From positions 58,310,820 through 58,374,819 of the forward strand of contig CM066315.1 in assembly GCA_033807775.1 (NCBI GenBank): a stretch of DNA of 64,000 nt. The letters are read 5' to 3'. The position numbers were made by a program, and so were the translations under genes. This document shows positions 46,556 through 58,949 of this stretch, piece by piece. Below the pieces are notes generated by a model that made no database searches, was not told the DNA's origin, and saw only the letters and a program-made list of their open reading frames with translations. The first letter of the stretch is position 1; each line of letters begins with the position of its first letter. The DNA is from Saussurea involucrata. Lineage: Eukaryota > Streptophyta > Magnoliopsida > Asterales > Asteraceae.

Positions 46556-47591
46556 TAAAGAAGCACGTCGATGGCAAGCTCTGTTCAAAAATCGCGATCT
46601 TCGAAATCCTATCAATCTCGAAGAACTGATGCAAAGATCAAACGAGTATATTAGGAATTATCTTCCAACTCCTTACGCCTCGACACTCTGAGAATGTGGC
46701 TCTTAAGATTAATGTAAAGGTTGGAGGAAGGAATATATTCTTCTCGACGATTGACCTCCACTCCAACATTTTCTCTGCCTTCACACACTTGATGAGAAGA
46801 AACAGAAACATCTGCCAAATACAGAAGGAACACGTTAGCAAAACGTTCAGCTAAAGAACATCGATAACACAAGTTTTGAAAGAAAAACTTACAAGGAACG
46901 CCAGTTCGGCTAAACACAGCCCTATCTCTCTAATAGAGATCCTTTGAAAACACTCCTCGGAAACTAAGGGCTGATGTTTCCCCAGATGCGGAAGTGACTT
47001 CATCCTGACGAGGACGTAGTCAAACGAGAGGGACGGTGACAGCACAAAACTGATCACCATAAGTTCCTCCTCGTTCTCTCCCGTCTTTACACCCCCGCCC
47101 CTGTCGGCTGACGAAAGGGTTGACGTGGCAGAAGACATCGTCGCCAGGTGCGCAGAATACACAGACATCGTAACCAACATCGTCAACGATTCGGGTATCG
47201 CAACCCTTGATAGATCTCCAACCACCCAAGATTCGAACAAAGTCGAGATTCTAGAGAAGGGCCTCATCAGAAACGGAAAACTTTTAAAATCCCTAAGCAA
47301 CCTATTGTGGTCTCTATTTATGCAGGAAATCGCAACAAGTCGAGTCCGCTGATGATCAACACGCGTCCATACCTATCCGAATCTCCGACACCTGTCCTCG
47401 ACAGCTGGTAAGCATCATCATGCGTCAGTATGACGTCACAACTTTTCAACTTCTCGTTCAGTTAAAAGCGAACCGGTATAGTTCCACGACAACCAGGTAA
47501 GTCCCTCAACCCAGGTCACGAGCCTAAGCATTCGACAAGAAAAATTTAAAACTTAAATTTGACATTCAATTTTCAAATTTTGGGGGCAAAC
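46556..47591 (-). other. Element D 3' region with antisense open frames
   Basis: About 1 kb between F2 and the 3' LTR. The longest frame, 46851-47300 on the minus strand (149 codons), is antisense to the element. Antisense frames between pol and the 3' LTR are known in Tat-group elements such as Grande, but I recognise no domain here. Purine-rich ttttgggggcaaac at the right end (about 47577-47591) is the PPT. Confidence 0.5.
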
Positions 47592-48544
47592 TGTTTGGGC
47601 TAAAAATTACGTCGTACGCCTACGACCAAAACAGGTAAGACGCACGTTACAATCCAAATCTTGCATTAAGATAAGGTCTCGACAAAGACCCAGAACACCA
47701 TCGTCGTCTCTCATAAAAGTTAAGTCGAGAGTTCCTTACGACGCTCGACCACAGTGTCGCCTGTCCCACACGACCATCGCGTAAGATCACTGTACCTTCG
47801 ACCAAAGCTAACGTTAACCTTGACTGTTACGTTTGTTAAGTATTTAATGCAGGAGTCAAAGCCATTAACAGTAAGCGACCGTAACGGACGAGGATCATTA
47901 TGGATATTCACTCCGACAACCATTTCCAGCCGTTGATCAAAGCATTAATGGAGCTAATTAATGACGCGAAGACTATAAATACCAAGCTAAGTCTTCACAT
48001 CAAGGGACATCAGTGGACATCAGAGAACACCCAACATACATCGGCTAACATCATCGAACAGCAGAGAAAACGCACCCGAACTCACAAAGAAGAACACTCA
48101 AATCAAATACTGAAAGCCAGAATCACTCAGCGAACTCAAGAACAACAGAAACAAAGAGATTTATCTCGAAGAATAGCTCTCGACGCACTTCATCAACTTT
48201 CGACCAGCAGTTCATACTCTATTTCGCACACGACAAATACCTGTTTTTACATTCAAAACACTTGTACTTTACATTTCGAAGCATTTCCTTCATTTGTATT
48301 GTAATCATCGTACGACCGACGCCAATACCAAGGACATCACCCCTGATTGGCGACCATAGTGCAGCGACGACATCCACTGTCGTCCGTAGGTTTTTTCCTC
48401 GTTTGAGGTTTTTCCTGCGTCATCAAATCCCTTGTTTCTTTATTTTTATCCTCGTCGCACGTCTCGTCGAAAGATTCTTTCTTTAGTTGTTTAAGTCCAC
48501 ATCGACCTTAAGTTGTCCCTTTGGTGTGATTTTTGGCATTAACA
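47592..48544 (+). repeat. 3' LTR of element D
   Basis: 953 bp, with TATA box tataaata at 47974-47981. Confidence 0.92.
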
Positions 48545-51500
48545 CCAGGAACAAAGCGTTCACCAGGGGGCAGGGAGATGTCGAGAGCTGAGAGATCAGG
48601 TTCAGGACCAAAAACTTCTTCGCGGGAAAAGCCAATTCCGGTTTCATTTCTGATAGGAGGACCTGAGTCTAAAGGTATTATGTTTTTCTTTGCAGAGGCC
48701 CTTTTTCGTTGAACTGGAGCAGGAGGAGGAGGAGGAATATCCACAGCAGATGTAACCAAGTCGATCTGCTTATTCAGAATTTTCTCGACATGGTCTTTAA
48801 AGGTTGAGCGAGATCGCTGAATGGCTATTCGCATCTCCAACCACTCAGAGAAACCGTACTTGACGATCGAAGAGTCGTAGATGGTTTCCTTACTACCATT
48901 TTCTCTTAATATGTCGGCTTCAACAACTGGAACTTTTACGGACATCCTTCCCCTGATGTTCACTTTGTTGATTCTGGAGATATGGAATCGATAGTTAATT
49001 AGTTCTTTACACCATTCCAGAGTTGAATCAGATACCTTGGTCTTCTTCTCGATGATCTTTGTGGCGTCCTTCCATAGTTGTCTTTGAACAGCGATGGGAG
49101 TCTTCTTCAGTGCAGGATCTTCCACCGATCGTTGAGCGAGCTCAATAGCATAAGCCTTGTCTTTTTCTGCAGCTCTTCTTCTATCGGCGAGTTGTTTTTC
49201 ATCTTTGAAGTGTTCAGCGACTTATTTTCTTGATATTTTGTATCGAGGAAGGATGATTCGCTGATCTTCAAGCTGTTTGATCATTGGTTCTCTCTTTTCA
49301 GTTCTTCTTCACTTAGCGTTTAAGGAGCCAAAGAAGGTCTATTTTTGTGAGAGAGCAGTTCTTCTTCTGGTTCATCAGTCTCAGTGAAGTCTAAGACCGG
49401 GATTATTTCTTCAGCACTCGGGGCTAGATGTATTGTTGATGTAGCTGGAGGAACTTCAGCTGGATCCTCAAGCATGAGAGAGGACTAGCTGAAACATAAC
49501 GATCGTTTAAGTAAGATCATTTGGGAGAAGAGATAGAGAAAGAATGAGGTTTAAGTGTATAGAGGTTTTATGGAGAGGAGAATTGAGGTTGAGAAGGGAT
49601 AGAGGAGGGATGCAGTGTAAGGGAAGAAAATATATTGTACCTGGCAAATTGGCTTTCTTTGGAGGATAGTCAGATTGCCTTCTGCAGCGAGGCCTTTATT
49701 TTTGCCTTTGTCTGCTTCAGTCGCTGCAGGCTTTTTCGTGTTCCCCTCCCCTGATGATTCGGTAATAATTATCCCTTTGAGAGCAGGGGTCCTTTTGATT
49801 GGTTGGAAGGAGAAGTCGACACCATCATCATCGTCATCATCATCATCATCATTTTTAGGTGATGTTGATGGTTCGTCGTCATGAAGATCGAGATCTTCTT
49901 CGTCTTCTTCTTCAGCTTCTTCCTCAGCAGAGGGTTCTAGGACTTCAACATCAGCGTCCTCATCAAGTTGCTCCCCCTCAGAATCAGAGGGAGGTTTCTC
50001 AGTTCCCTCAGGGTTTTCAACTCCCTGAGGTTTATCAGTAGCAACATAAATAATACCCTCCCCCTCATAGTTATGGGGAAGGTCTTCTTGAGTCTTCTTC
50101 TCCCCCTCTTCCACATGACGGATGGGGGAGGTGACAGCAGCAGCAGCATCTTCAGCATGCTTTGGGTCACTGTCTTCTTGGCCAGTGATCTCAACGCAAG
50201 TTTCCACCCTTGCTATTCTGTCTTCCAGGCCAAAAATAGCAGGGTTGATCTTTTCTATAGTCTCTCGATCGGCCTGAGTAAAGTGTGAGGGAGGACATGT
50301 TGGGGCGTCCAGGCGATCGAGGATTCGTTGCAGGAGATTTTTCACAGTGCTTACCTCTGACTTCATAGTAGATACCTCTCCCTGAAGATTTCCAACCACT
50401 GTCGACAACGATGTGACTTCGTTCGACATGGTGGTGAAGTTGGTGGAGAGGGTGCTGTTTGTAGAGTTCAGAGTGTTGATGGAGGTGGAGTTGTCAGCAA
50501 GAGTCTCAACAAACTTTGAGAGACTACCTTCCATCTTATCCAGATCAACACTGGATGCTTTGCCTTTCACCTCGGTGGTGAGTGTCTTGAGATCCTCTCC
50601 AGCATTTGTAACCACTGAAGAGTTTGTGGAGAGTGTTGTGGTGAGAGATTCCACTTTGTTAGACAAATCCTTGAGCCAGGTGTTGATGTCGCCCAAATTA
50701 AGACATGTAGAAGATAAAAACTTATGAACAAAGGAAATCTCAGAAGTTGGGGATTTTGAGAGAGGAGTGTTTAAGGTGTGGTGTATACCTGCGGGGTGGT
50801 TGACGAAGTCATCGAAGCTTCGATAACCTGAGTATTTTTCCATGTCGTCTTCCAGAGAGCCTTGACGCATAGAGGTGCCCGCAGGTCCTGTGTTTTGATC
50901 CATCATCCGCTGTAGGGCTTCAGCAAATGTATCACTCAGAACGATGTTTATTGAAGAGAGCGGGGGGAAAACAGGCGGAGTGACCAAAGAATTAGTGGGA
51001 GGAATGAAGGTTGAGAAGAGGGATTGGGTGCCGAATTCAGCGTTGGAATCGGGGAGGAATACTTCCATAGTACTTGGAGGTACTGAGGGAGGGAGGTTCT
51101 GTTCCAAGACAACCTCAGCGTTTAGAGACGCTGAATCAGGTATTGAAGGGGTTTGTTCAGCAGCTGTGGCAGTGCGTACCACGGAACTATCCATCGTCTT
51201 CTTTGGAGAGATAGATGTGGAGTCTTCAGCCTGAGTAGGCTTAGGGGGTTGCTCTTTGGAGGACTTCTTGGTCTTGGGAGTGCCAAGTGGGGTGTCAGAA
51301 GGTTTCCTTTTTCGAGAAGGAGTAGAGGTTGCAGTCGGGGTATCAGCGGTTGGGCTTAGCGCTGCCGATGTGGTAGCCGCATAAGTAGAAGAAGTAGGAG
51401 GTCTGAGAAGAGGTAAGAGAGTAGAGAGACATACCTCGTTTGGCAAGGGCTTGAAGTCGAGAACCTTAGTGCCAACCTATGATAACTTCAGGTCGCCCTC

Positions 51501-52251
51501 CTTCGGGTATTCGTCCCCGAGCCCTTGTCGGAATAGAGCGCTGAGAAAATGGGGATATGGAACAGTCGTTGGTGTTTTCAGTTCGTCGACTCTTAGCATC
51601 ATATCGTCGAAAATGATTTTAGCCCAATCAATGTGAATGCCCTTCAGCAGTGCGTACCCCATGGCGTGTTGGGGTTTGGAGGCTTAGTCAGTTGAACCAA
51701 CCTTAGCTGTCATGCAGCTGATCAGATGTGCGAAGATGAAGTTCATCTCGCTGGGCATTTTGGATTTCTTGATGGAGGTCAGCTTCTTCTCAGGGAGTTT
51801 GTCTCTCCCTGTTTCCCGTACATACTGCATTGCATCAAAGAATGCAATGAGGGCTTCTCTATCAGCTGGGTTCTTGGGGTCAGGTAGAGGAACAAAACGT
51901 TTTTCCTTTGAACTACCAGGGAGGTTGAGGGCAGACCTGATAGAGCCAGAAGTAATCTTGGAACTACCATGTTCGGTGTCGAAGAGGATGACATCGATAT
52001 TCTTTTTGGGGTCTTTAGTGGAGGTGATCTGAGCTCTTCTGGCAGTATACCAGAACTGAGCGAGAAGGTGTTTGTGAGCAGGGGGTGTCACAGTCAGAGC
52101 TGTCGACAAAGGACAGGTCTGGAGGAAGATTACAGTGTCCTTGAAAAGTCACTTGTTCTATTTCAAAGTTTACATGTGCAACTTTGACGAGTTCAATCTT
52201 TTCAGAGGATGAAGTAGGAGACTGAGCAGTGGGAGCTTCAGTAGATGTCAT
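48545..52251 (-). pseudogene. Element C ORF3, main part
   Basis: Homologous to ORF3 of B across its length: MPSEMNFIFAHLISCM and AMGYALLKGIHI blocks, basic RKRKPS...TPKTKK cluster, a coiled coil with five heptads, an acidic Asp run, then the conserved C-terminal half ending at PGERFVPG where D is inserted. ATG at 52251. Compared with B it has a deletion near 52110-52180, several stops (near 51478, 51687 and 49319) and a 156-bp intron-like insertion at 49485-49640. No membrane segment or signal peptide is visible. Confidence 0.8.
49485..49640 (-). other. Intron-like insertion in ORF3 of element C, absent from B
   Basis: Minus strand: ...TTTGCCAG/GTACAATATA at 49640 and ...GTTTCAGCTAG/TCCTCTC at 49485. 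In B the two sides are joined precisely (TTTGTCAG/TCCTCTC near 20023). Pyrimidine-rich interior, GT-AG ends, 156 bp. Confidence 0.7.
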
Positions 52252-52253
52252 TT

Positions 52254-52923
52254 CTGTTCATAACATGTAAACATGAAGAGGATAAAGAATAATGTCTTAA
52301 TGTGGAAAGATTTTCCAAAATAAGATGTTTTAGGGTTTTATAGTTTCCATTTAGAGAAAGAAATGGAAATTAGGGTTTTTCTGGTTTTGAAAAGAAGTAC
52401 AAAACATAGTGAATGATCTTGTTTTCTAGTTTCCTTTTTAAGGAAGGGATTCTGGAAAAACGTATGAAATGGTCAAGTTTAAGATTTTTATTTTAAACTT
52501 GAAGAACAATCTGTTTCCAGGTTGTGTTCATAAAACCACGAAGAAAATGATTTCATTTGGAAAAAGTTCTTTTGTTTGATCTTTTAGAAACAAGAATAAG
52601 ATCACAAACAAGTTTATGTAAAGGTAAATAACAGAAATATTAACCTTTTGCGTTTGAAGAAGATGAAGATGAACAGTTTCTGGGAAAATAAGTTCAAATG
52701 CAACAGTTGATTCTTGCTCAAGAGAGATGATGTTCGCGTAAAAGGTAAAAATATAAACTCGAAGGGTTTATATAGTGAGAGTAGAGAGAGAAAAACTTAT
52801 GAGCGGGAAAGTTTTTCATGATGACACGGACACGTCCCTTGAATTTGATTGGTCAAGGTAAACGAAACGGGCGAACGTGTCAGAGAAAAAGCATGCCATG
52901 GTCTATCTGTTGTGATGACGTCA
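52254..52923 (-). promoter_or_regulatory. Internal promoter and 5'-leader intron of ORF3 in element C
   Basis: Minus strand: TGACGTCA at 52916-52923, CCAAT (ATTGG on plus) at 52848-52852, TATA box ctatataaac at 52766-52775. A leader exon ends CAAAAG/GTTAAT at 52645. The intron (52644-52254, 391 bp) ends ATGAACAG two bases before the ATG. The G box of B reads CACGTC here. Same order and spacing as in B. Confidence 0.65.
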
Positions 52924-53179
52924 CAAACGTCCTTTCACATTTTAGGGTGTCTCTGAGGATTTTGAAAACTCAGGGACATTTTAAAACATGAAGCACTGAT
53001 TAGAAATATCAGTGTTAGTTTTAGAATTTCAAAAGAATCACTAAAAGGAAGAGATATTCAGCGATGCAATTTGTTTTGAAATCTTGCATTCTTAGGCGAA
53101 CGTCAGCGAGTAAGAGAGATGATTAATAGGGTTATACAAATTCATTGTATCACTGATCAAATGTGAACCGTTGAAGATT
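52924..53179 (-). other. Spacer after pol in element C
   Basis: Matches 23401-23699 of B; no gene. Confidence 0.6.
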
Positions 53180-56100
53180 TTATTCTTCTAGGTTCAGCAT
53201 TCCAAGCTCGCTGATGAGAAAGTTGAATCTTGTCTCATCAAGAGGTTTGGTGGACAGATCGGCTAACTGAAAATCAGTTGGTATAAAATGAAGTTCTATA
53301 TCACCATTCATCACATGATCTCTGATAAAATGATACATGATTTTGATGGGTTTGGTCTTTGAGTGTACCACTGGATTATTTGCTATGGCGATGGCACTAC
53401 TGCTGTCGCAATAGATTGGAATTTTGGAGAGCTGAATGTCATAGTCCAGTAGTTGATTTCTCATCCACAAGACCCGAGAACAACAACTTCCAGCAGCTAC
53501 ATACTCAGCTTCAGCGGTTGAGGTGGACACTGAGTTTTACTTTTTACTTGTCCAACTCACCAGCTTTCCACCCAGGAGCTGACAGCCTCCTGTGGTGCTT
53601 TTCCTATCCAATTTGCAACCTACAAAATCACTATCTGAATAGGCGATTAGATCAAACCCTGAGTCTTTGGGATACCAAAGACCTAGGTTAGGAGTACCCT
53701 TAAGGTATCGAAAAATTCGCTTTACAGCGATCAAATGAGATTCCTTAGGTTCAGCTTGATATCGTGCACACAAACATAGCTGCGCACACAAACATGTTGC
53801 GTACATAATATCATGACGGCTAGCTGTAAGATACAGAAGAGAGCCGATCATCCCACGATACGCTGTGACATTAACAGGTTTTCCAGAAGGATCCTTGTTT
53901 AGTGTCAGCGGCGGTGCCATAGGGGTTTTCATAGCTGAGCTCTGAGTTAAGTCAAACTTTTTCAGCATATCTTTAACATATTTTCCTTGGTGAATGAAAG
54001 TTCCTTTTTCACCCTGCTTGATTTGAAGACCAAGGAAATATGTTAGCTCACCCATCATACTCATTTTATATTCAGCTTTCATTCTATCAGCGAAACGAGT
54101 ACATAAGTCAGGGTTGGTGGAACCAAATATAATATCATCGACATATATTTGAACAAGAATAATATGACCTTTTACTTTTCTGAAAAATAGAGTTTTATCG
54201 ATTTGACCACACTCAAATTTTTCAATATGGAGATAAGTAGAGAGAGTGTCATACCATGCACGAGGAGCTTGCTTTAAGCCATAAAGTACCTTATCCAGTT
54301 TATAAACATAACCTGGATGCTTAGGATATGAGAATCCTGGAGGTTGTTCCACATAAACTTCTTCATTCAGCTTTCCATTGAGGAACGCTGATTTAACATC
54401 CATTTGATAAACCTTGAAGTCTTTGTGTACAGCGTAAGCTAAGAATAGACGAATGGCTTCGAGTCTTGCCACTGGGGCAAATGTTTCGTCGTAATCTATA
54501 CCTTCCTCTTATCTGTATCCCTGAGCAAAAAGACGAGCCTTGTTGTGGGTTACAGTTCCATGTTCATCCAACTTGTTTCGATAGACCCATTTAGTGCCTA
54601 TCACTGACTTTTCAGATGGTCTTGGAATGAGCTTCCAAACTTTGTTTCTTTCGAATTCTATCAGCTCTTCTTGCATAGCGCTGACCCAGTTCGGATCTCT
54701 GAGGGCATCATCTGTTTTCTTTGGTTCAATCAGAGAAATAAAGTTAACAAATAAACAAATGTTACCTGCACTTCGTCGAGTCTGAACACCAGCGTTTGGA
54801 TCACCAAGAATCTGATCAATAGGGTGATTAATGGTCCATCGCTGAGCCGGAGCATAAGTCGCTGACTCAATCTGAACTTCTGGAGGAGCTGAAGATGAGG
54901 CTTCAGCAACTTCTGGTATATCAGCCAAGAGAGGAAGAGGTTTAGATGTCATTTCATTCACTGATTGCTGAGAAGTAGATGGTATGTCTAAGATAGAGGG
55001 TTCAGAAGCAGGCATAGTGTTAAGAGGAACAGCTGAGACCCATGAGGATTCAACTTCACTTGTCTGCATGCTTGGAATGATAGTAGGATCATCATCTTCA
55101 ACGGTATGAGTATGAGTTTGAGGGATAGGAGCGTCTTCTGAATCACCAAAATGAGAAAACACAATTGATTCAGTTCTTCAGTATCAGAAGAAGGTCTAGA
55201 GTTCGCTGAACGGGATTCGTCAAAAGTGACATGGATTGTGTCTTCTATAGTTTGTCTTCTTCGATTGAAGACTCTGAAGGCTTTGGAGATAGAAGAATAT
55301 CCAAGAAAAATTCCATCATCAGCCTTAGGATCAAACTTTACAAGGGCATCTCAGTTGTTCAGTATGAAACACTGACATCCAAAGATGTGAAGAAAGTTAA
55401 TTGAAGGCTTTCTCCCATGGAAAAGTTCATAGGATGTCTTCTTGAACCTTTTGACAATCAGCGACCTGTTTTGAGTAAAACAAGCAGTGTTGACAGCTTC
55501 TGCCCAAAACTAAGTAGGCAGGTAATAATCGCTGAGCATTGAACGTGCAGCTTCGATGATAGTTCGATTTCTTCTTTCAGCGACTCCATTTTGTTGCGGT
55601 GTTCTCACTGAAGAAAGGTTGTGAGAAATACCCTTGCTTTCAAAGAAGGAATCAAGGGAACTGTTTTTGAATTCAGTCCCATGATCACTCCTTATAGAGC
55701 GAACAGTCATATTGTTCAGGACTTCCATTTTGCTGACAAAAGTGATGAGTTCTTCAGGGGTGTCACTCTTTGAACGGAGAAACATAACCCAGGTATAGCG
55801 AGAGAATTCATCAACTATGACCAATGTATATTTCTTTCCAGCGATGGATTGTTTGTTAACAGGGCCAAACAAATCTATATGGAGAAGTTGTAGAGGAAAT
55901 GACACCGAGGAAACTTGTTTAGACTTGAAGCTTGCCTTGGTTTGTTTCCTTTTCTCACACACTGAGCATAGAGACTCCTTAGCGTATGAGTGTTGAGGTA
56001 GACCAGTAACTAACTCTTTAGAAGAAAGAGTATTCAGTGTCTTGAAGTTGAGATGAGAGAGCCTCTTATGCCATAGCCAATTGACATCAGATGAGGCTTT

Positions 56101-56496
56101 TGAGAAGAAACAGGAGTTCTCAGTGGTTGTCGAGTCCATGTTTATAACATAAACATTTTCCATACGGTATCCACTGAGAGCGATCTTCTCTCTTTTGTCA
56201 GTGACAAAGCAGGATTCCTTAGTGAAAATCACTTTGTTATCCTTGTCACATAGCTGACTGATGCTAAGAAGATTATGCTTCAGTCCTTCGACATATGTAA
56301 CTCTTCTGAAGGTAGTTGTACCATTAGAGAGTACACCAAACCCTCGGGTATAGCCTTTTCCGTTTCCACCGAAGGTCACTGAGGGACCTTTCTCTTCCTT
56401 ATATTCAGCGAGCAGGTTCTTTTTGCCAGTCATGTGTCTAGAGCATCCGCTATCGAGATACCAGATACCCTTCAGGACCTGCACACAAAAAAAAGA
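53180..56496 (-). pseudogene. pol: Element C pol: protease, integrase, RT and RNase H
   Basis: Protease WYLDSGCSRHMTG, integrase HIDLFGPV, RSDHGTEF and QQNGVAERRNRT, RT with MDVKSAFLNGKLNEE and intact YVDDIIFG, RNase H STAEAEYVAAGS and QLADLSTKPL. Stops: TAG at 55510-55512, TGA near 55351, TAA near 54509 and TAA near 53534, several explained by single changes in CAA or CAG codons. A short in-frame duplication (LCLCA) lies near 53770-53790. Neighbouring gag ends 13 bp upstream. Confidence 0.92.
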
Positions 56497-58866
56497 TTAG
56501 TTTGACTTAGGCACCCATTTTACCATGGGTCCACATTTGTCAGTGGTGGTAGAGGAAGTGGAAGGTTCAGCAATCTTCGCAGCATTTGAAGATTCAGCTT
56601 CAGGACTAGTCTTCACTTTAGTTAATTTCTTAACTTCAGTGGATGGTTTCACCTTAACCTGATTTGCACCAGGATTGGTCTTCTTTGCTTTGGGGGCATT
56701 GATCTTCACCTTAGCTAGCTTTTCAGCTTTGGTGGCTATGGGGCACTTACTAGCAATATGATTTGTAAGTCCACAATGATAACATTTCCTATAACTAAAA
56801 GTAGCTTTAGGACCATTTGCATGCTTAGCCATTAATTTTAAATGAGCAGGGCCAGCACCAAGTATACCTTTGCCATTGGAAATTGGAGGAACAATCAGTT
56901 CTTTGGATTTCTTACCAATTACATCTACTCTGATTCTAGGAGTAGATTCCTGAATAAATCCAGGGATCTTGTTCTTAGAAGTAGAGAGATGAATCACTGA
57001 TGTTTTAGAAACATTCAGCTTAGATACAAAAGTACCATTCTGAGGTTTTTGATTAAAGACTTTTTCTTTACCTTTACCTTTCAGTTTAGAACTTGAGGTA
57101 GAGGTTTCCTCAGGAGTGGGAGTTTTTGAAGAGGAACACTGAGATGAGGAAGTGTCAGGGATAGAGGACACGAACGTTCCAAACTTAAGCATGGAACGAT
57201 TAGTGGTTGGTTCTTCAGCGTCAGCTTTGTAACCAAGACCACGTTTGTCACTCAGGGGAATCTGAGACTTTATTATCTCAGTGATCGTTGTTGAGGATTT
57301 ACACCATCCTTCAACAGTAGCCTTTTCAGCTTTTAATGCAGCGATAGCTTCTTCATGCTCGATTTTGACTATCTGATTTATATGGACTTGATCTTTTAAA
57401 TCTTCTTCAATTTTAAAAAGTTTTTCTATTTGAAGGTGACAGTTTCTAAGCTGTTCAACTAGATCAATATTTTGATTTTCGACGATGGTCTTGCCATTCA
57501 TGGCATCATATAAATTTACAGACAGAAGATCGATTTTCCGAAGACTATCAGCTTCATTAATATCTGAAATATTAGTAAAGAAAGAAGTTGATACCTTAGA
57601 GGTATAAGTTGAAGTAGAGGGAATTTCATAATTTTCTTCCTCTTCTTCTATTTTGGCCATGAGGCAGAGATTGGCCTCGTCATCATCTTCAGAGTCAGAT
57701 GATTCTTCATCAGAAAGAGCCCAGTCATGATCTTCAGCGATCATGCCTTTGCCTTTCTTCTTAAAGCTTTTCAGCTTTGAATATTTTTCTTTCAGCTTCT
57801 TGTACTTGTCATCTCTAGCCCTGGGGTTAGAGGATTTCTTGTAGGAAGAAGATGAAGGTTTGAAGACTTTCTTAGATCTGCATTCACTAGCAAAGTGACC
57901 GATCTTTTCACAGTTATAGCAAGTAGCAGTAGCCTTATCAACAGTGGTTGACGATTTTGGCTTATCAGTGAGTGCAAGAGGTTTGTTTCTTCTGAAGTTA
58001 TTCTTTCTGGTGAATCTCCTGAAAGAATTAGTCAGGAGGGCCAGAGACTCATCCATTTCTGAAGGATCAGCTTCAGATGAGTCATCAGAGTTAGATTCCA
58101 ACTCAGTGATAGTGATAGTTGATCGCTGAGTGGAAGGTGACTCTGAGAGTAAAGCAACAGGTGTGCTTTTGGAATCTTTTACAAGATTCTTCTTAAGATG
58201 ACACGACTGCTCATGATTAAGCATAGTGCCAAATAAGGTAGAAAGAGTCATAGATTTTAGATCCTTTGATAGCTTGAGACACATTGAATAACTGTCCCAG
58301 CTTTCAGGTAGACATTCAATAAACTTTGTCAGGATCTCAAAGTTAGAATATTCCTTACCAACGGTTTTTAAGTCAATAATTAAACAGTTAAACCGCTGAT
58401 GTACTTCAGAGAGAGATTCATTCTTACCACAAATGAAGCTTTCGTACTGTCTTACCAGGACTTCAGACGTACCTTCATATTGAACACAGATTGTGTCCCA
58501 TATGGCTTTGGAGGTTTTCAGGTTCATGACGGAATGGTAGACTTCATCAGGAAGATCCATAGAGATGATAGATCTAGCTTTAGTATCGATAGCCACTTTC
58601 TTCTTGTCTTCATCACTCCAAGTGTGAACTTCCATGGGAATGATTCTTTCAGGAATGGCAGCTCTAGTAGCAGTGCCTGGAACTTCAGGATCAATCCTAA
58701 CAGGGATATATGGACCATTTTAGATGTAATAAGGCAAAGTAGGGTCTACACCTTCCAAGAAGAGCATCATCCTATTTTTCCACAGATTAAAGTTATCTCT
58801 GGAAAATCTAGGGGGTTTTGCAAGAGAACCATTGTCGATATAGTTTGTGTTTGTGGTGTTAGCCAT
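56497..58866 (-). pseudogene. gag: Element C gag
   Basis: ATG at 58866; a TAA at 58720-58722 stops it after about 48 codons, and the frame is open again from 58635 to the normal stop at 56497. Knuckles CYNCEKIGHFASEC and CYHCGLTNHIASKC, end VKWVPKSN. It lacks the 81-bp duplication of B and a small piece after the EVLVRQYES residues. Confidence 0.92.
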
Positions 58867-58936
58867 TATAGAAAATAGTAAGGAAGAGAAAAGAATATAG
58901 TATAAGCAAGATCTTGTTTATGAGATTAAACAATCC

Positions 58937-58947
58937 ACTCTGATACC
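58937..58947 (-). other. Primer binding site of element C
   Basis: Complement of tggtatcagag, initiator tRNA-Met type, two bases inside the 5' LTR. Confidence 0.88.
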
Positions 58948-58949
58948 AC

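Larger units (their letters stand above)
35019..48544 (+). mobile_element. Element D: Tat-like Ty3/gypsy element nested in ORF3 of C
   Basis: LTRs 35019-35980 and 47592-48544. Flanks ctagg (35014-35018) and ccagg (48545-48549) match in four of five bases, a slightly decayed TSD. PBS region gtttggcgccatccgtggg and gypsy order RT-RNase H-integrase place it in Ty3/gypsy; the PBS style and long 3' region suggest the Tat group. Gag and protease are deleted, and E, F1 and F2 are inserted. Its own sequence is about 7 kb. Confidence 0.9.

Noticed and set aside
35019..48544. Integrated plant pararetrovirus
   Set aside because: RT, RNase H and integrase order, LTRs and PBS fit Ty3/gypsy; no movement or coat protein signs.
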